From positions 806,001 through 870,000 of the forward strand of contig NZ_QDGZ01000001.1 of NCBI RefSeq assembly GCF_003076135.1: a DNA stretch of 64,000 nt, written 5' to 3'. The notes beneath the pieces are model-generated. The model saw only the letters and a program-made list of their open reading frames with translations, did not search any database and was not told the DNA's origin. Positions 56,061 through 64,000 of the stretch are shown piece after piece (the first letter of the stretch is position 1; every line of letters begins with the position of its first letter). The DNA comes from Nocardioides gansuensis (GTDB taxonomy: Bacteria > Actinomycetota > Actinomycetes > Propionibacteriales > Nocardioidaceae). The position numbers and the translations under genes were made by a program.

Positions 56061-58285
56061 GCGTCCCGAAGTCCTTCGCCGGCCTGCCCTTGGTCTCGAC
56101 TTCGCTCGACCAGCCGGCCTCGCTCGACCAGCCGGCCTCGCTCGACCAGCCGGCCTCGGGTGATCGAGCGGAGTCGAGATCCCCCTGGCACAGCCCCGAG
56201 GGGATCGACATCCTCCCGGTCTACGGCCCCGAGCACCTCGACGGCCTCGACGCCCTCGACACCTGGCCGGGCCTGAGCCCGTTCCTGCGCGGCCCCTACC
56301 CGACGATGTACACCACCCAGCCGTGGACGATCCGCCAGTACGCCGGGTTCTCCACCGCCGAGGAGTCCAACGCCTTCTACCGCCGCAACCTCGCAGCCGG
56401 CCAGAAGGGCCTGAGCGTCGCCTTCGACCTGGCCACCCACCGCGGCTATGACTCCGACCACCCGCGCGTGCGCGGTGACGTCGGCATGGCGGGCGTGGCC
56501 ATCGACTCGATCTACGACGCGCGCACCCTCTTCGACGGCATCCCGCTGGACCAGATGAGCGTCTCGATGACCATGAACGGCGCGGTGCTGCCGGTCCTGG
56601 CCCTCTACATCGTCGCGGCCGAGGAGCAGGGGGTGAAGCCGGAGCAGCTCACGGGGACCATCCAGAACGACATCCTCAAGGAGTTCATGGTCCGCAACAC
56701 CTACATCTACCCGCCGCAGCCGTCGATGCGGATCATCAGCGACATCTTCGCGTTCACCTCGCAGAAGATGCCGCGGTTCAACTCGATCTCGATCTCCGGC
56801 TACCACATCCAGGAGGCCGGGGCGACGGCCGACCTCGAGCTCGCCTACACCCTCGCCGACGGCGTGGAGTACATCCGGGCCGGCCTCGCGACCGGCATGA
56901 CGATCGACCAGTTCGCGCCGCGGCTGTCGTTCTTCTGGGCGATCGGGATGAACTTCTTCATGGAGGTCGCCAAGATGCGCGCCGCGCGGGCCCTCTGGGC
57001 GCGACTGGTGCGCGACTTCGACCCGCAGAACCCCAAGTCCCTGAGCCTGCGCACACACAGCCAGACCTCCGGCTGGTCGCTCACCGCGCAGGACGTCTTC
57101 AACAACGTCGGGCGCACCTGCATCGAGGCGATGGCCGCGACCCAGGGCCACACCCAGTCGCTGCACACGAACGCCCTCGACGAGGCGATCGCGCTGCCGA
57201 CCGACTTCTCGGCCCGCATCGCCCGCAACACCCAGCTGCTGCTGCAGCAGGAGAGCCGCACGACCGAGGTCATCGACCCGTGGGCCGGCTCCTACTACGT
57301 CGAGCGCCTCACCCACGACCTCGCGGAGCGGGCCTGGGCCCACATCCTCGAGGCCGAGCAGGCCGGCGGCATGGCCAAGGCCATCGAACAGGGCATCCCG
57401 AAGATGCGCATCGAGGAGGCGGCAGCCCGCACCCAGGCGCGCATCGACGCCGGCACCCAGAAGGTCATCGGCGTCAACACCTATCGCCTGGCCGACGAGG
57501 ACCCGCTCGACGTGCTCCGGGTGGACAACGACGACGTCTACAAGCGCCAGGTCGCCAAGCTCGAGCGCCTGCGCGAGGAGCGCGACGGCGACGCCGTACG
57601 ACGCGCGCTCGACGCCCTGACCGCGTCCGCCGGGCGCGGGCCGGCCGGAGGCGGGTCGCTGGACGGCAACCTGCTCGCCCTCGCCGTCGACGCGGCACGG
57701 GCCAAGGCCACGGTCGGCGAGATCTCCGACGCCCTGGAGAAGGTCTACGGCCGGCACCAGGCCGTGATCCGTACGATCAGTGGGGTCTATCGAGAGGAAG
57801 CCACCCAGATGAAGGACGGGGCCCCCGACAGCAAGGTCGCCGAGGTGCTCCGGATGACCGAGGAGTTCGAGGCCGAGGAGGGCCGGCGCCCGCGCATCCT
57901 GGTGGCCAAGATGGGCCAGGACGGCCACGACCGCGGCCAGAAGGTCGTCGTCACGGCCTTCGCCGACCTCGGCTTCGACGTCGACGTGGGGCCGCTCTTC
58001 TCCACGCCCGAGGAGGTGGCCCAGCAGGCCGTCGACGCCGACGTGCACATCGTCGGGGTCAGCTCGCTCGCGGCCGGCCACCTCACGCTGCTCCCCGCGC
58101 TGAAGCAGGCGCTGGCGGAGCAGGGCCGCGACGACATCATGATCGTCATCGGCGGCGTGATCCCGCCCGACGACGTGCCCACTCTCAAGGAGATGGGTGC
58201 GGCGGCGGTCTTCCTGCCCGGCACCGTCATCGCGGACTCGGCCCTCGACCTGCTGGCCAGGCTGCGCGAGGCGCACGCCGGCTGA
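56057..58285 (+). CDS. mutB: Methylmalonyl-CoA mutase large (alpha) subunit with N-terminal repeat insertion
   Basis: A 742-residue catalytic subunit. The TIM barrel has [18 protein letters not shown], the [20 protein letters not shown] block, [11 protein letters not shown] and [10 protein letters not shown]. The B12 domain carries GQDGHDRG with cobalt-ligand H624. Residues ~14-42 ([20 protein letters not shown] then SGDRAESRS) are not typical of MutB: three 18-bp tandem units followed by the GATCGAGCGGAGTCGAGA repeat, ahead of the catalytic barrel. The insertion lies in a flexible N-terminal arm. TGATG overlap leads into meaB. Confidence 0.94.
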   Translation: MSVPKSFAGLPLVSTSLDQPASLDQPASLDQPASGDRAESRSPWHSPEGIDILPVYGPEHLDGLDALDTWPGLSPFLRGPYPTMYTTQPWTIRQYAGFSTAEESNAFYRRNLAAGQKGLSVAFDLATHRGYDSDHPRVRGDVGMAGVAIDSIYDARTLFDGIPLDQMSVSMTMNGAVLPVLALYIVAAEEQGVKPEQLTGTIQNDILKEFMVRNTYIYPPQPSMRIISDIFAFTSQKMPRFNSISISGYHIQEAGATADLELAYTLADGVEYIRAGLATGMTIDQFAPRLSFFWAIGMNFFMEVAKMRAARALWARLVRDFDPQNPKSLSLRTHSQTSGWSLTAQDVFNNVGRTCIEAMAATQGHTQSLHTNALDEAIALPTDFSARIARNTQLLLQQESRTTEVIDPWAGSYYVERLTHDLAERAWAHILEAEQAGGMAKAIEQGIPKMRIEEAAARTQARIDAGTQKVIGVNTYRLADEDPLDVLRVDNDDVYKRQVAKLERLREERDGDAVRRALDALTASAGRGPAGGGSLDGNLLALAVDAARAKATVGEISDALEKVYGRHQAVIRTISGVYREEATQMKDGAPDSKVAEVLRMTEEFEAEEGRRPRILVAKMGQDGHDRGQKVVVTAFADLGFDVDVGPLFSTPEEVAQQAVDADVHIVGVSSLAAGHLTLLPALKQALAEQGRDDIMIVIGGVIPPDDVPTLKEMGAAAVFLPGTVIADSALDLLARLREAHAG
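56092..56182 (+). repeat. In-frame palindromic repeat element within mutB
   Basis: The left arm (GGTCTCGACTTCGCTCGACC) is followed by three 18-bp units (TCGCTCGACCAGCCGGCC) at 56102-56119, 56120-56137 and 56138-56155. The right arm is GGTGATCGAGCGGAGTCGAG through ATCC at 56182. The arms are imperfect inverted repeats and could form a hairpin. The reading frame stays open, encoding (SLDQPA)x3 then DRAESR with a rare AGA codon. Confidence 0.9.
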
Positions 58286-59337
58286 TGGCGCGGCCGGTCG
58301 ACGTACCCGCGCTCGTCGAGGGAGTCCGTGCGGGTCAGCGCGCGGCAGTCTCGCGCGCGATCACGCTCGTCGAGTCGTCGCGCCCCGACCACCGGCTTGC
58401 CGCGCGGGAGCTGCTGACCGAGCTGGCGCACGCGAGCCCGGCTGGTCGAGCGGAGTCGGCTGGTCGAGCGGAGTCGGCTGGTCGAGCGGAGTCGAGACTC
58501 GCCGTCCGCGTCGGCATCTCCGGGGTCCCCGGCGTCGGGAAGTCGACCTTCATCGAGGGCCTCGGTGGGCGGCTCACCGCCGCCGGCCACCGCGTCGGCG
58601 TGCTTGCCGTCGACCCGTCGTCGGTGCGCACCGGCGGCTCGGTGCTCGGCGACAAGACCCGGATGGCCACGCTCTCGGCGGACCGCCGCGCCTTCATCCG
58701 CCCTTCGCCCTCGGCCGGCACGCTCGGCGGGGTCGCCCGCGCGACGGTGCAGGCGATGCTGGTGCTGGAGGCTGCCGGGTACGACGTGGTGCTGGTCGAG
58801 ACGGTCGGCGTCGGCCAGTCCGAGGTCACCGTCGCCGGTATGGTCGACACCTTCCTGTTCCTCACCCTCGCCCGCACCGGCGACCAGCTGCAGGGCATCA
58901 AGAAGGGCATCCTCGAGATCGCCGACGTCATCGCCATCAACAAGGCGGACGACCGCGGCGGTCACTCACATGGGGAGGCCGAGGCCCGCGCGGCGGCCCG
59001 CGAGCTGGCCGGCGCGCTGCGGCTGGTGCACGGCAGGGGCGAGTGGGCACCCCCGGTCGTCACCTGCTCCGGTCTCGAGGGCCACGGCGTGGACGACGTG
59101 TGGCAGCGGGTGCTCGGCCACCGCGAGCACCTCGGCGCCGACGGGCTCGCCGCGAAGCGAGCCTCCCAGCAGCTTGAGTTCACCTGGGCGCTGGTCCGCG
59201 ACGAGCTCGACCAGCGCCTGCGCCGGTCTCCCGGCGTGGCCGCGATCCGTGACGAGGTCCGCGCCGCCGTGCTGTCCGGGGAGCTCCCCGCCCCGATGGC
59301 CGCCGACCGCATCCTGGCGGCCTACGACTCCGACTGA
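58285..59337 (+). CDS. meaB: Methylmalonyl-CoA mutase chaperone GTPase (MeaB) with repeat insertion
   Basis: A 350-residue G3E-type GTPase that loads and protects B12 in the mutase. The P-loop is GVPGVGKST (K86). Further motifs are VDPSSVRTGGSVLGDKTRM, ETVGVGQSE and NKADDRGG. Residues 52-71 (SPAGRAESAGRAESAGRAES then R) are an insertion of three 18-bp units just before the conserved LAVRVGISGVPG strand. The repeat is the same family as in mutB and sdhA1. It lies in a linker between the N-terminal helices and the G domain, so function is likely kept. TGATG overlap with mutB. Confidence 0.93.
   Translation: MARPVDVPALVEGVRAGQRAAVSRAITLVESSRPDHRLAARELLTELAHASPAGRAESAGRAESAGRAESRLAVRVGISGVPGVGKSTFIEGLGGRLTAAGHRVGVLAVDPSSVRTGGSVLGDKTRMATLSADRRAFIRPSPSAGTLGGVARATVQAMLVLEAAGYDVVLVETVGVGQSEVTVAGMVDTFLFLTLARTGDQLQGIKKGILEIADVIAINKADDRGGHSHGEAEARAAARELAGALRLVHGRGEWAPPVVTCSGLEGHGVDDVWQRVLGHREHLGADGLAAKRASQQLEFTWALVRDELDQRLRRSPGVAAIRDEVRAAVLSGELPAPMAADRILAAYDSD
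58440..58500 (+). repeat. In-frame tandem repeat element within meaB
   Basis: Three identical 18-bp units, GGCTGGTCGAGCGGAGTC (58440-58457, 58458-58475, 58476-58493), followed by GAGACTC. Each encodes AGRAES; the last reads on as AGRAESR. The core matches GATCGAGCGGAGTCGAGA in mutB and sdhA1 at all but the first bases. Confidence 0.92.
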
Positions 59338-59396
59338 CCCCGCTGGGCCGCGTTCTCGCGATGTGCCACCACCGGCAGGGGAGGCCGTCCGACAAG

Positions 59397-59402
59397 TAGG
59401 CT
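59397..59402 (+). promoter_or_regulatory. Leaderless -10 of the M20 amidohydrolase gene
   Basis: TAGGCT ends 9 nt before ATG 59412. No ribosome binding site. Confidence 0.6.
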
Positions 59403-59411
59403 GGCGAGTTG

Positions 59412-60599
59412 ATGCCCGAGACCGACGCCACCCGAGTCATCGACACGGTCGTGGACAAGTACGCCGACCAGCTGATCGAGCTGCGGCGCGACCTGCATGC
59501 CCATCCCGAGCTGAGCTGGGCGGAGACACGCACGACCGACCGGGTGGTGGAGCACCTCGACGGCACCGGGTGGTCGCTGGTGCGGCTCGAGGGCGGCGGG
59601 CTGATCGCCGAGCTCGGCGCGGGGGACCGGCTGGTCGCGCTCCGGGCCGACCTCGACGCGCTCCCGATCGACGACCTCACCAAGGACCCGTGGTCGAGCA
59701 CCGTGCCCGGGGTCGCGCACGCGTGCGGCCACGACGTCCACACCACCGGACTGGTCGGGGCCGGGCTGGCGCTGGCCGAGGTGCACCATCGCGGGCTGCT
59801 CCACGGGCGGGTGCGGCTGCTCTTCCAGCCGGCCGAGGAGGTCATGCCCGGCGGTGCGCTCCACCTGATCTCGGCGGGGGCGCTCGACGGCGTCGCCCAC
59901 GTCTTCGGCCTCCACTGCGACCCCAGCCTCGACGTCGGCCGGGTCGGCCTGCGTGAGGGGCCGCTCACCGGCGCCGCCGACCACCTCACGGTGCGGCTCG
60001 CAGGCAAGGGGGGCCACACGTCGCGTCCCCACCTCACCGAGGACCTCACCTTCGCCATCGGCAAGCTCGTCACCGAGCTGCCCGCCATCCTCAGCCGCCG
60101 GCTCGACCCGCGCGCGGGCGTGAGCGTGGTCTGGGGGATGGTCCGGGCCGGCTCTGCCCCCAACGTCATCCCGCACGCCGGGCTCGTGTCCGGCACGGTG
60201 CGGATGCTCGACGCCGTCGCCTGGGCCGACGCCGAGCACCTGGTGCGGCAGCTGATCAGCCAGATCGTCTCGCCGTACGGCGTGACCGCCGAGGTGACCT
60301 ACCAGCGCGGCGTGCCACCGGTGGTGAACGGCTCGGAGTCCACCCGGCTGCTCGGTGAGGCCGTCGAGCGGGTGCTCGGCCCGCACGGCCACGTCTCCAC
60401 CTCACAGAGCCTGGGCGGGGAGGACTTCGGCTGGTTCCTCGACCGGGTGCCCGGGGCGATGGCCCGGCTCGGGACCCGCAGCCCGGGGGGCACGACGTAC
60501 GACCTCCACCAGGGCAACCTGCGGGTGCACGAGGGCGCGAGCCTCATCGGCGCCCGGGTGCTCGCGGGCGCCGCCATCGGGGCGGTCACCGACAGGTAA
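59412..60599 (+). CDS. M20-family amidohydrolase (hippurate hydrolase-like)
   Basis: A 395-residue metal-dependent amidase. The first block is LRRDLHAHPELSW. Metal/catalytic residues are C105 and H107 in ACGHDVHT, E142-E143 in QPAEEVMPGG and the HCDPSLDVGRVG region. GGHTSRPH lies in the lid/dimer domain, and SQSLGGEDFGWFLD closes the site. The set matches IAA-amino-acid, hippurate or N-acyl amino acid hydrolases; the precise substrate is open. It sits 74 nt after meaB with its own -10, so it need not belong to that operon. Confidence 0.9.
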   Translation: MPETDATRVIDTVVDKYADQLIELRRDLHAHPELSWAETRTTDRVVEHLDGTGWSLVRLEGGGLIAELGAGDRLVALRADLDALPIDDLTKDPWSSTVPGVAHACGHDVHTTGLVGAGLALAEVHHRGLLHGRVRLLFQPAEEVMPGGALHLISAGALDGVAHVFGLHCDPSLDVGRVGLREGPLTGAADHLTVRLAGKGGHTSRPHLTEDLTFAIGKLVTELPAILSRRLDPRAGVSVVWGMVRAGSAPNVIPHAGLVSGTVRMLDAVAWADAEHLVRQLISQIVSPYGVTAEVTYQRGVPPVVNGSESTRLLGEAVERVLGPHGHVSTSQSLGGEDFGWFLDRVPGAMARLGTRSPGGTTYDLHQGNLRVHEGASLIGARVLAGAAIGAVTDR

Positions 60600-60638
60600 C
60601 GGTTCAGCCTCTCCGTCGAGATCGGCCTCACGCCGAGT

Positions 60639-60644
60639 TATGGT
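60639..60644 (+). promoter_or_regulatory. Candidate -10 of the BmpA-type operon
   Basis: TATGGT with a 55-nt leader to GTG 60700, which carries AGGAGG. A short GGGCGCC inverted pair (60668-60675) lies in the leader. Confidence 0.4.
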
Positions 60645-60699
60645 GCTCGCCGGAAGAGCGCCTGTCCGGGCGCCCCAGAACCGAAGATCAGGAGGCGCC

Positions 60700-61782
60700 G
60701 TGAGGAAGACGGCCCGTATTGCTGCGGTGGCCACCATTGCCGCCCTGTCGCTCGCTGCATGTGGTGAGCGGCCGACGGACGAGCCCGAAACCGCGACGGA
60801 GACCCCGACCGCGACCGAGACGGAGCCGGCCGAGCAGTTCCCCGACTTCAAGGCCTGCATGGTCTCCGACTCGGGTGGCTTCGACGACAAGTCGTTCAAC
60901 CAGACCTCGCACGCCGGCCTCGAGGCCGCTGCCGAGAAGCTCGGCGTCCAGACCGCGGAGGTCGAGTCGCAGTCTCCCTCGGAGTTCGACGACAACATCG
61001 CCGAGATGGTCAGCCAGGGCTGCAACTCCATCACGACGGTCGGCTTCCTGCTCGGTGACGCGACCCTGAAGTCCGCGAAGAAGAACAAGGACATCAGCTA
61101 CTCGATCGTCGACTTCGCCTACGAGAAGGCGCCGGCGAACGTCAAGGGCCTGACCTTCAACACGGCCGAGCCCTCGTTCCTGGCCGGCTACCTCGCCGCC
61201 GCCAAGTCGGAGACCGGCGTCGTCGGTACCTTCGGTGGCCTCAACATCCCGACGGTCACCATCTTCATGACCGGCTTCCACCAGGGCGTCCAGCGCTACA
61301 ACGAGGACAACGGCGCCGACGTCAAGGTCATCGGCTGGGACCCGGCGAAGCCCAAGGCCGGCTCTTTCACCAACGACTTCGAGTCGAAGACCATCGGCCA
61401 GCAGACGGCCGAGGAGATGATCACCCAGGGTGCCGACGTGATCTTCCCGGTCGCCGGTCCCGCCGGTCTCGGTGGCCTCCAGGCGGCCCAGGACAACGAC
61501 GCCTGGGGCATCTGGGTCGACACCGACGGCTGCGTCTCGGCCGAGGAGTACTGCGACATCCTGCTGACCTCCGTGGTCAAGGGCATGGACGTCGCCGTGG
61601 AGCAGGCCATCACGGACGCCGCCAGCGGCACCTTCTCCAACGAGCTCTACGTCGGCACGCTCGAGAACGGCGGCGTCAGCCTGGCCGAGTTCGGCCCGAA
61701 CGCCGACGTCGACGACGAGCTCGCGGCGGAGCTCGAGGAGCTCAAGGCCGGCATCATCGACGGGTCCATCACCGTCGGCTGA
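60700..61782 (+). CDS. BmpA-family substrate-binding lipoprotein (nucleoside uptake)
   Basis: A 360-residue lipoprotein (lipobox SLAAC, Cys21) with a Thr/Glu-rich linker and a BMP/Med periplasmic-binding fold: VSDSGGFDDKSFNQTSHAGLE, GFLLGDA, GYLAAAKSETGVVGTFGG, GADVIFPVAGPAGLG and a C-terminal GIIDGSITVG. This class captures nucleosides outside the cell for the ATPase/permease set encoded next. GTG start with AGGAGG just upstream. A 16-bp terminator separates it from the ATPase gene, which would keep this component at higher level. Confidence 0.92.
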   Translation: MRKTARIAAVATIAALSLAACGERPTDEPETATETPTATETEPAEQFPDFKACMVSDSGGFDDKSFNQTSHAGLEAAAEKLGVQTAEVESQSPSEFDDNIAEMVSQGCNSITTVGFLLGDATLKSAKKNKDISYSIVDFAYEKAPANVKGLTFNTAEPSFLAGYLAAAKSETGVVGTFGGLNIPTVTIFMTGFHQGVQRYNEDNGADVKVIGWDPAKPKAGSFTNDFESKTIGQQTAEEMITQGADVIFPVAGPAGLGGLQAAQDNDAWGIWVDTDGCVSAEEYCDILLTSVVKGMDVAVEQAITDAASGTFSNELYVGTLENGGVSLAEFGPNADVDDELAAELEELKAGIIDGSITVG

Positions 61783-61806
61783 GCCAGTCGCGACACCGAA
61801 GTCACG

Positions 61807-61843
61807 GCATGTCGGGGCGGGGGGTCTCCCCGCCCCGACATGC
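61807..61843 (+). terminator. Strong terminator between the binding protein and ATPase genes
   Basis: GCATGTCGGGGCGGGG (61807-61822), 5-nt loop GGTCT, then CCCCGCCCCGACATGC (61828-61843): 16 perfect pairs, followed by GTCTTCT. It is well placed to end most transcripts after the lipoprotein. Confidence 0.88.
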
Positions 61844-61849
61844 GTCTTC

Positions 61850-61855
61850 TAGGGT
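61850..61855 (+). promoter_or_regulatory. Candidate -10 after the terminator
   Basis: TAGGGT directly after the hairpin could start a separate transcript for the ATPase and permease, with a ~60-nt leader. Confidence 0.4.
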
Positions 61856-61917
61856 CGTCCTGTTCCAGTCGGGTTCCGGGGACGACGACGTACGACGCGC
61901 TGCAACGAGGGAGTGCG

Positions 61918-63438
61918 ATGAAGCTGGAGATCCGAGGTCTCACGAAGCGGTTCGGATCGTTCACGGCCAACGACCACATCGACCTGACGATCGAGCCCGG
62001 TGAGATCCACTGCCTGCTCGGTGAGAACGGGGCGGGCAAGTCCACGCTGATGAACATGCTCTACGGCCTGCTCGAGCCGACCGAGGGCGAGGTGCTGCTG
62101 GACGGCGAGCCGGTGACCTTCGAGACGCCGGGCGACGCCATGGCAGCCGGCATCGGGATGGTGCACCAGCACTTCATGCTCGTCCCCGTCTTCACGGTGG
62201 CCGAGAACGTGATGCTCGGCCGTGAGCAGACCCGGGGCGCCGGGCTCCTCGACCGCAAGGCCGCAGCCGACCTGGTGCGCGAGCTCTCCGGCCGCTACCA
62301 CCTCGCGGTCAACCCGGACGCCCTCGTCGAGGACCTCCCCGTGGGCGTGCAGCAGCGGGTCGAGATCCTCAAGGCGCTGGCCGGCGGTGCGCAGGTGCTG
62401 ATCCTCGACGAGCCCACCGCCGTGCTGACGCCGCAGGAGATCGACGAGCTCATGGGCATCATGCGCGAGCTCAAGGAGCAGGGCACCTCCATCATCTTCA
62501 TCACCCACAAGCTGCGCGAGGTGAAGGCGATCGGCGACCGGATCAGCGTGATCCGCCGCGGCAAGGTCGTCGGCACCGCCAAGCCGACGGCCAGCGAGGC
62601 CGAGCTCGCCGAGCTGATGGTCGGCCGCTCGGTCAACCTGACCGTGGACAAGGCGCACGTCACCTCGGGCACGACGGTCCTCGAGGCCCGCAACATCACG
62701 GTGGTGGACCCCCGCGGCCACCAGGTCGTCAAGGACGTCTCCTTCGAGGCGCGTGCCGGCGAGGTCCTCGGGATCGCCGGCGTGCAGGGCAACGGGCAGA
62801 CCGAGCTGATCAAGTCGCTGCTCGGCCTGGTGCGGCCCGATGCGGGCGAGATCTGGCTCGACGGCAAGGACATCAGCAAGCACGGCCCGCTGCAGAGCCT
62901 CGAGGACGGCATCGGCTACATCCCAGAGGACCGGTCGCACGACGGCTACGTCGGATCCTTCTCGGTCCGGGAGAACCTCGTCCTCGACCTCTTCCGCAAC
63001 GACGAGTTCTCTTCTGGCCTGGCTCTGAAGCTGGACGCGATCGCCGCCAACGCCCGCGACCGCATCGCCGAGTTCGACATCCGCACCGAGTCGGCGGACT
63101 CGCCGGTCTCGTCGCTTTCCGGCGGCAACCAGCAGAAGGTGGTCGTCGCCCGCGAGTTCTCGCGGCCGCTCAAGGTGCTGATCGCCTCCCAGCCGACCCG
63201 CGGTGTCGACGTGGGCTCGATCGAGTTCATCCACAAGCGGATCATCGAGGAGCGCGACCGCGGCACGGCGGTGATCATCGTGTCCACGGAGCTGGACGAG
63301 ATCTTCGCGCTCTCCGACCGGATCGCGGTGATGTACGACGGCCGGATCGTCGGCACGGTCTCGCCGGACATCAAGCGGGAGGACATCGGCCTGATGATGG
63401 CGGGCGCCCACGAGCCGGTGAGCGGAGGAGCGGCATGA
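61918..63438 (+). CDS. Nucleoside ABC transporter ATPase (RbsA-like, double NBD)
   Basis: A 506-residue ATPase with two NBDs. NBD1: Walker A GENGAGKST (~41), signature LPVGVQQRVEI, Walker B VLILDEPTAVLTP, H-loop ITHKL. NBD2 has a relaxed Walker A (GVQGNGQTEL), signature LSGGNQQKVVVARE and IASQPTRGVD in place of DEP, as usual for the RbsA/YufO class in which the second half is weaker. GAGGGAG precedes the ATG. It overlaps the permease gene by ATGA. With the BmpA lipoprotein upstream, a nucleoside importer is the best reading. Confidence 0.93.
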   Translation: MKLEIRGLTKRFGSFTANDHIDLTIEPGEIHCLLGENGAGKSTLMNMLYGLLEPTEGEVLLDGEPVTFETPGDAMAAGIGMVHQHFMLVPVFTVAENVMLGREQTRGAGLLDRKAAADLVRELSGRYHLAVNPDALVEDLPVGVQQRVEILKALAGGAQVLILDEPTAVLTPQEIDELMGIMRELKEQGTSIIFITHKLREVKAIGDRISVIRRGKVVGTAKPTASEAELAELMVGRSVNLTVDKAHVTSGTTVLEARNITVVDPRGHQVVKDVSFEARAGEVLGIAGVQGNGQTELIKSLLGLVRPDAGEIWLDGKDISKHGPLQSLEDGIGYIPEDRSHDGYVGSFSVRENLVLDLFRNDEFSSGLALKLDAIAANARDRIAEFDIRTESADSPVSSLSGGNQQKVVVAREFSRPLKVLIASQPTRGVDVGSIEFIHKRIIEERDRGTAVIIVSTELDEIFALSDRIAVMYDGRIVGTVSPDIKREDIGLMMAGAHEPVSGGAA

Positions 63439-64000
63439 GCGAGCAGACCACAGCGCCGAAGGCGGAGAAGGAGCCGGAGGAGCAGGCGCCTGCACGCGCC
63501 CGGGACCTCACGTCCTGGCTGCCGACGCTCGTCGACTCGATCGCCGCCGTGGTGCTGGCGCTGGTGGTCGGCGCGGTGCTGATCGTCTTCTCGACCCCTC
63601 GGGTGATCGAGTCGCTTTCCTACGTCTTCAGCTATCCCCTCGACTTCTTCGAGTACGCCCTCGTGGCGGTGTGGGACGGCTATCGGGCCCTCTTCACCGG
63701 CTCGATGGGGTCGCTGGGCGCCTGGGAGCGCACCCTGGAGCGCGCCGCGCCCCTGGTCTGCGCGGGCCTCGGCGTCTCCCTGGCCTTCCGCTCCGGCCTG
63801 TTCAACATCGGCGCGCAGGGCCAGATGCTGCTCGGTGCCCTGGTGGCCGGCTACATCGGCTTCAGCTGGGACCTCCCGGTCGGGCTCCACGCGCTCGTGG
63901 CCCTGGCCGGCGCGCTCGTGGCGGGCGGCCTGTGGGGAGCCATGGCGGGTGTGCTGAAGGCGCGCACCGGTGCGCACGAGGTGATCACCACGATCATGCT
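63435..64000 (+). CDS. Nucleoside ABC transporter permease, 3' end outside window
   Basis: 188 residues of a permease, cut by the window. An N-terminal charged stretch (EKEPEEQAPARARDL) precedes helix 1 (LVDSIAAVVLALVVGAVLIV). GAWERTLERAAPLVCAGLGV, FRSGLFNIGAQGQMLLGALV and KARTGAHEVITTIM are typical of the RbsC/YufP-like nucleoside permease family; the last includes the ATPase-contact loop. It overlaps the ATPase gene by ATGA. A second permease (YufQ-like) would be expected next. Confidence 0.9.
   Translation, partial: MSEQTTAPKAEKEPEEQAPARARDLTSWLPTLVDSIAAVVLALVVGAVLIVFSTPRVIESLSYVFSYPLDFFEYALVAVWDGYRALFTGSMGSLGAWERTLERAAPLVCAGLGVSLAFRSGLFNIGAQGQMLLGALVAGYIGFSWDLPVGLHALVALAGALVAGGLWGAMAGVLKARTGAHEVITTIM

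Noticed and set aside
63595..63612. Another copy of the in-frame repeat in the permease gene
   Set aside because: CCTCGGGTGATCGAG matches mutB for 15 bp, but the diagnostic GCGGAGTCGAGA is absent, so chance is likely.

Overview
The window is very GC-rich, codes on both strands, and is almost fully packed with genes. The mix suggests a high-GC actinobacterium, most likely of the Nocardioides type (Nocardioidaceae); this is inferred from gene content and style, not from a marker gene. Pointers are a monomeric isocitrate dehydrogenase, actinobacterial sdhCAB and Sdh1-type complexes, a DUF6350-purN-purH-folD-DUF3017 block, mutA-mutB-meaB, an actinobacterial LexA box, and many genes whose -10 box lies 6-10 nt before the start codon, as in leaderless mRNAs. 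Two genes run off the window edges (1-1455 and 63435-64000). No rRNA, tRNA, CRISPR array, transposase or prophage was recognised.

Layout. 1-3731: half of an ABC exporter without a Walker A motif, diverging from two tandem glycerophosphodiester phosphodiesterases. 3799-7351: a LiaFSR-like envelope-stress cluster (PspC/LiaF-like protein, PspC-containing histidine kinase, LuxR-type regulator). The regulator's 3' end merges into a 43-bp tandem repeat that reaches the stop codon of a hemerythrin. 8117-10938: small membrane protein and PcrA/UvrD helicase, convergent with an M23 peptidase. 12055-14123: sucCD. 14190-17509: an ECF sigma factor with a membrane partner, and a sigma-like protein fused to a membrane and extracytoplasmic region. 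17586-22399: DUF6350, purN, a ZTP riboswitch, purH, folD and DUF3017. 22601-27839: malate dehydrogenase, a lipoprotein, aquaporin and icd. 27963-36040: a double ABC exporter, MFS efflux pump, trpS, a 2H phosphoesterase and a BrkB/YihY-like membrane protein.

36146-46459 is a respiratory block. sdhCAB and a redox-type two-component operon (receiver-glutaredoxin-like-flavoprotein fusion plus a cNMP-domain histidine kinase) lie on the minus strand. A second, Sdh1-type succinate dehydrogenase leaves divergently on the plus strand. 46446-53432 looks more accessory: glycosyltransferase, a LexA-controlled but frameshifted DUF222/HNH nuclease, decayed membrane-protein sequence, alpha/beta hydrolase, an HD-GYP/LuxR regulator and DUF998. 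53439-60599: SDR, methylmalonyl-CoA mutase (mutA, mutB, meaB) and an M20 amidohydrolase. 60700-64000: a BmpA-type nucleoside ABC transporter with a strong terminator between the binding protein and the ATPase.

Metabolically, much of the window serves the TCA cycle and its feeders (sucCD, mdh, icd, two succinate dehydrogenases, and propionyl-CoA entry through methylmalonyl-CoA mutase) plus the end of purine synthesis. The least expected signal is a short repeat (GRTCGAGCGGAGTCGAGA) found inside three protein genes (sdhA1, mutB, meaB), each time in the same reading frame, so that it encodes (D/G)RAESR, and each time next to an in-frame tandem of 18 or 21 bp. A second hairpin repeat family sits in two intergenic regions and, in diverged form, inside the tail of the BrkB-like gene.
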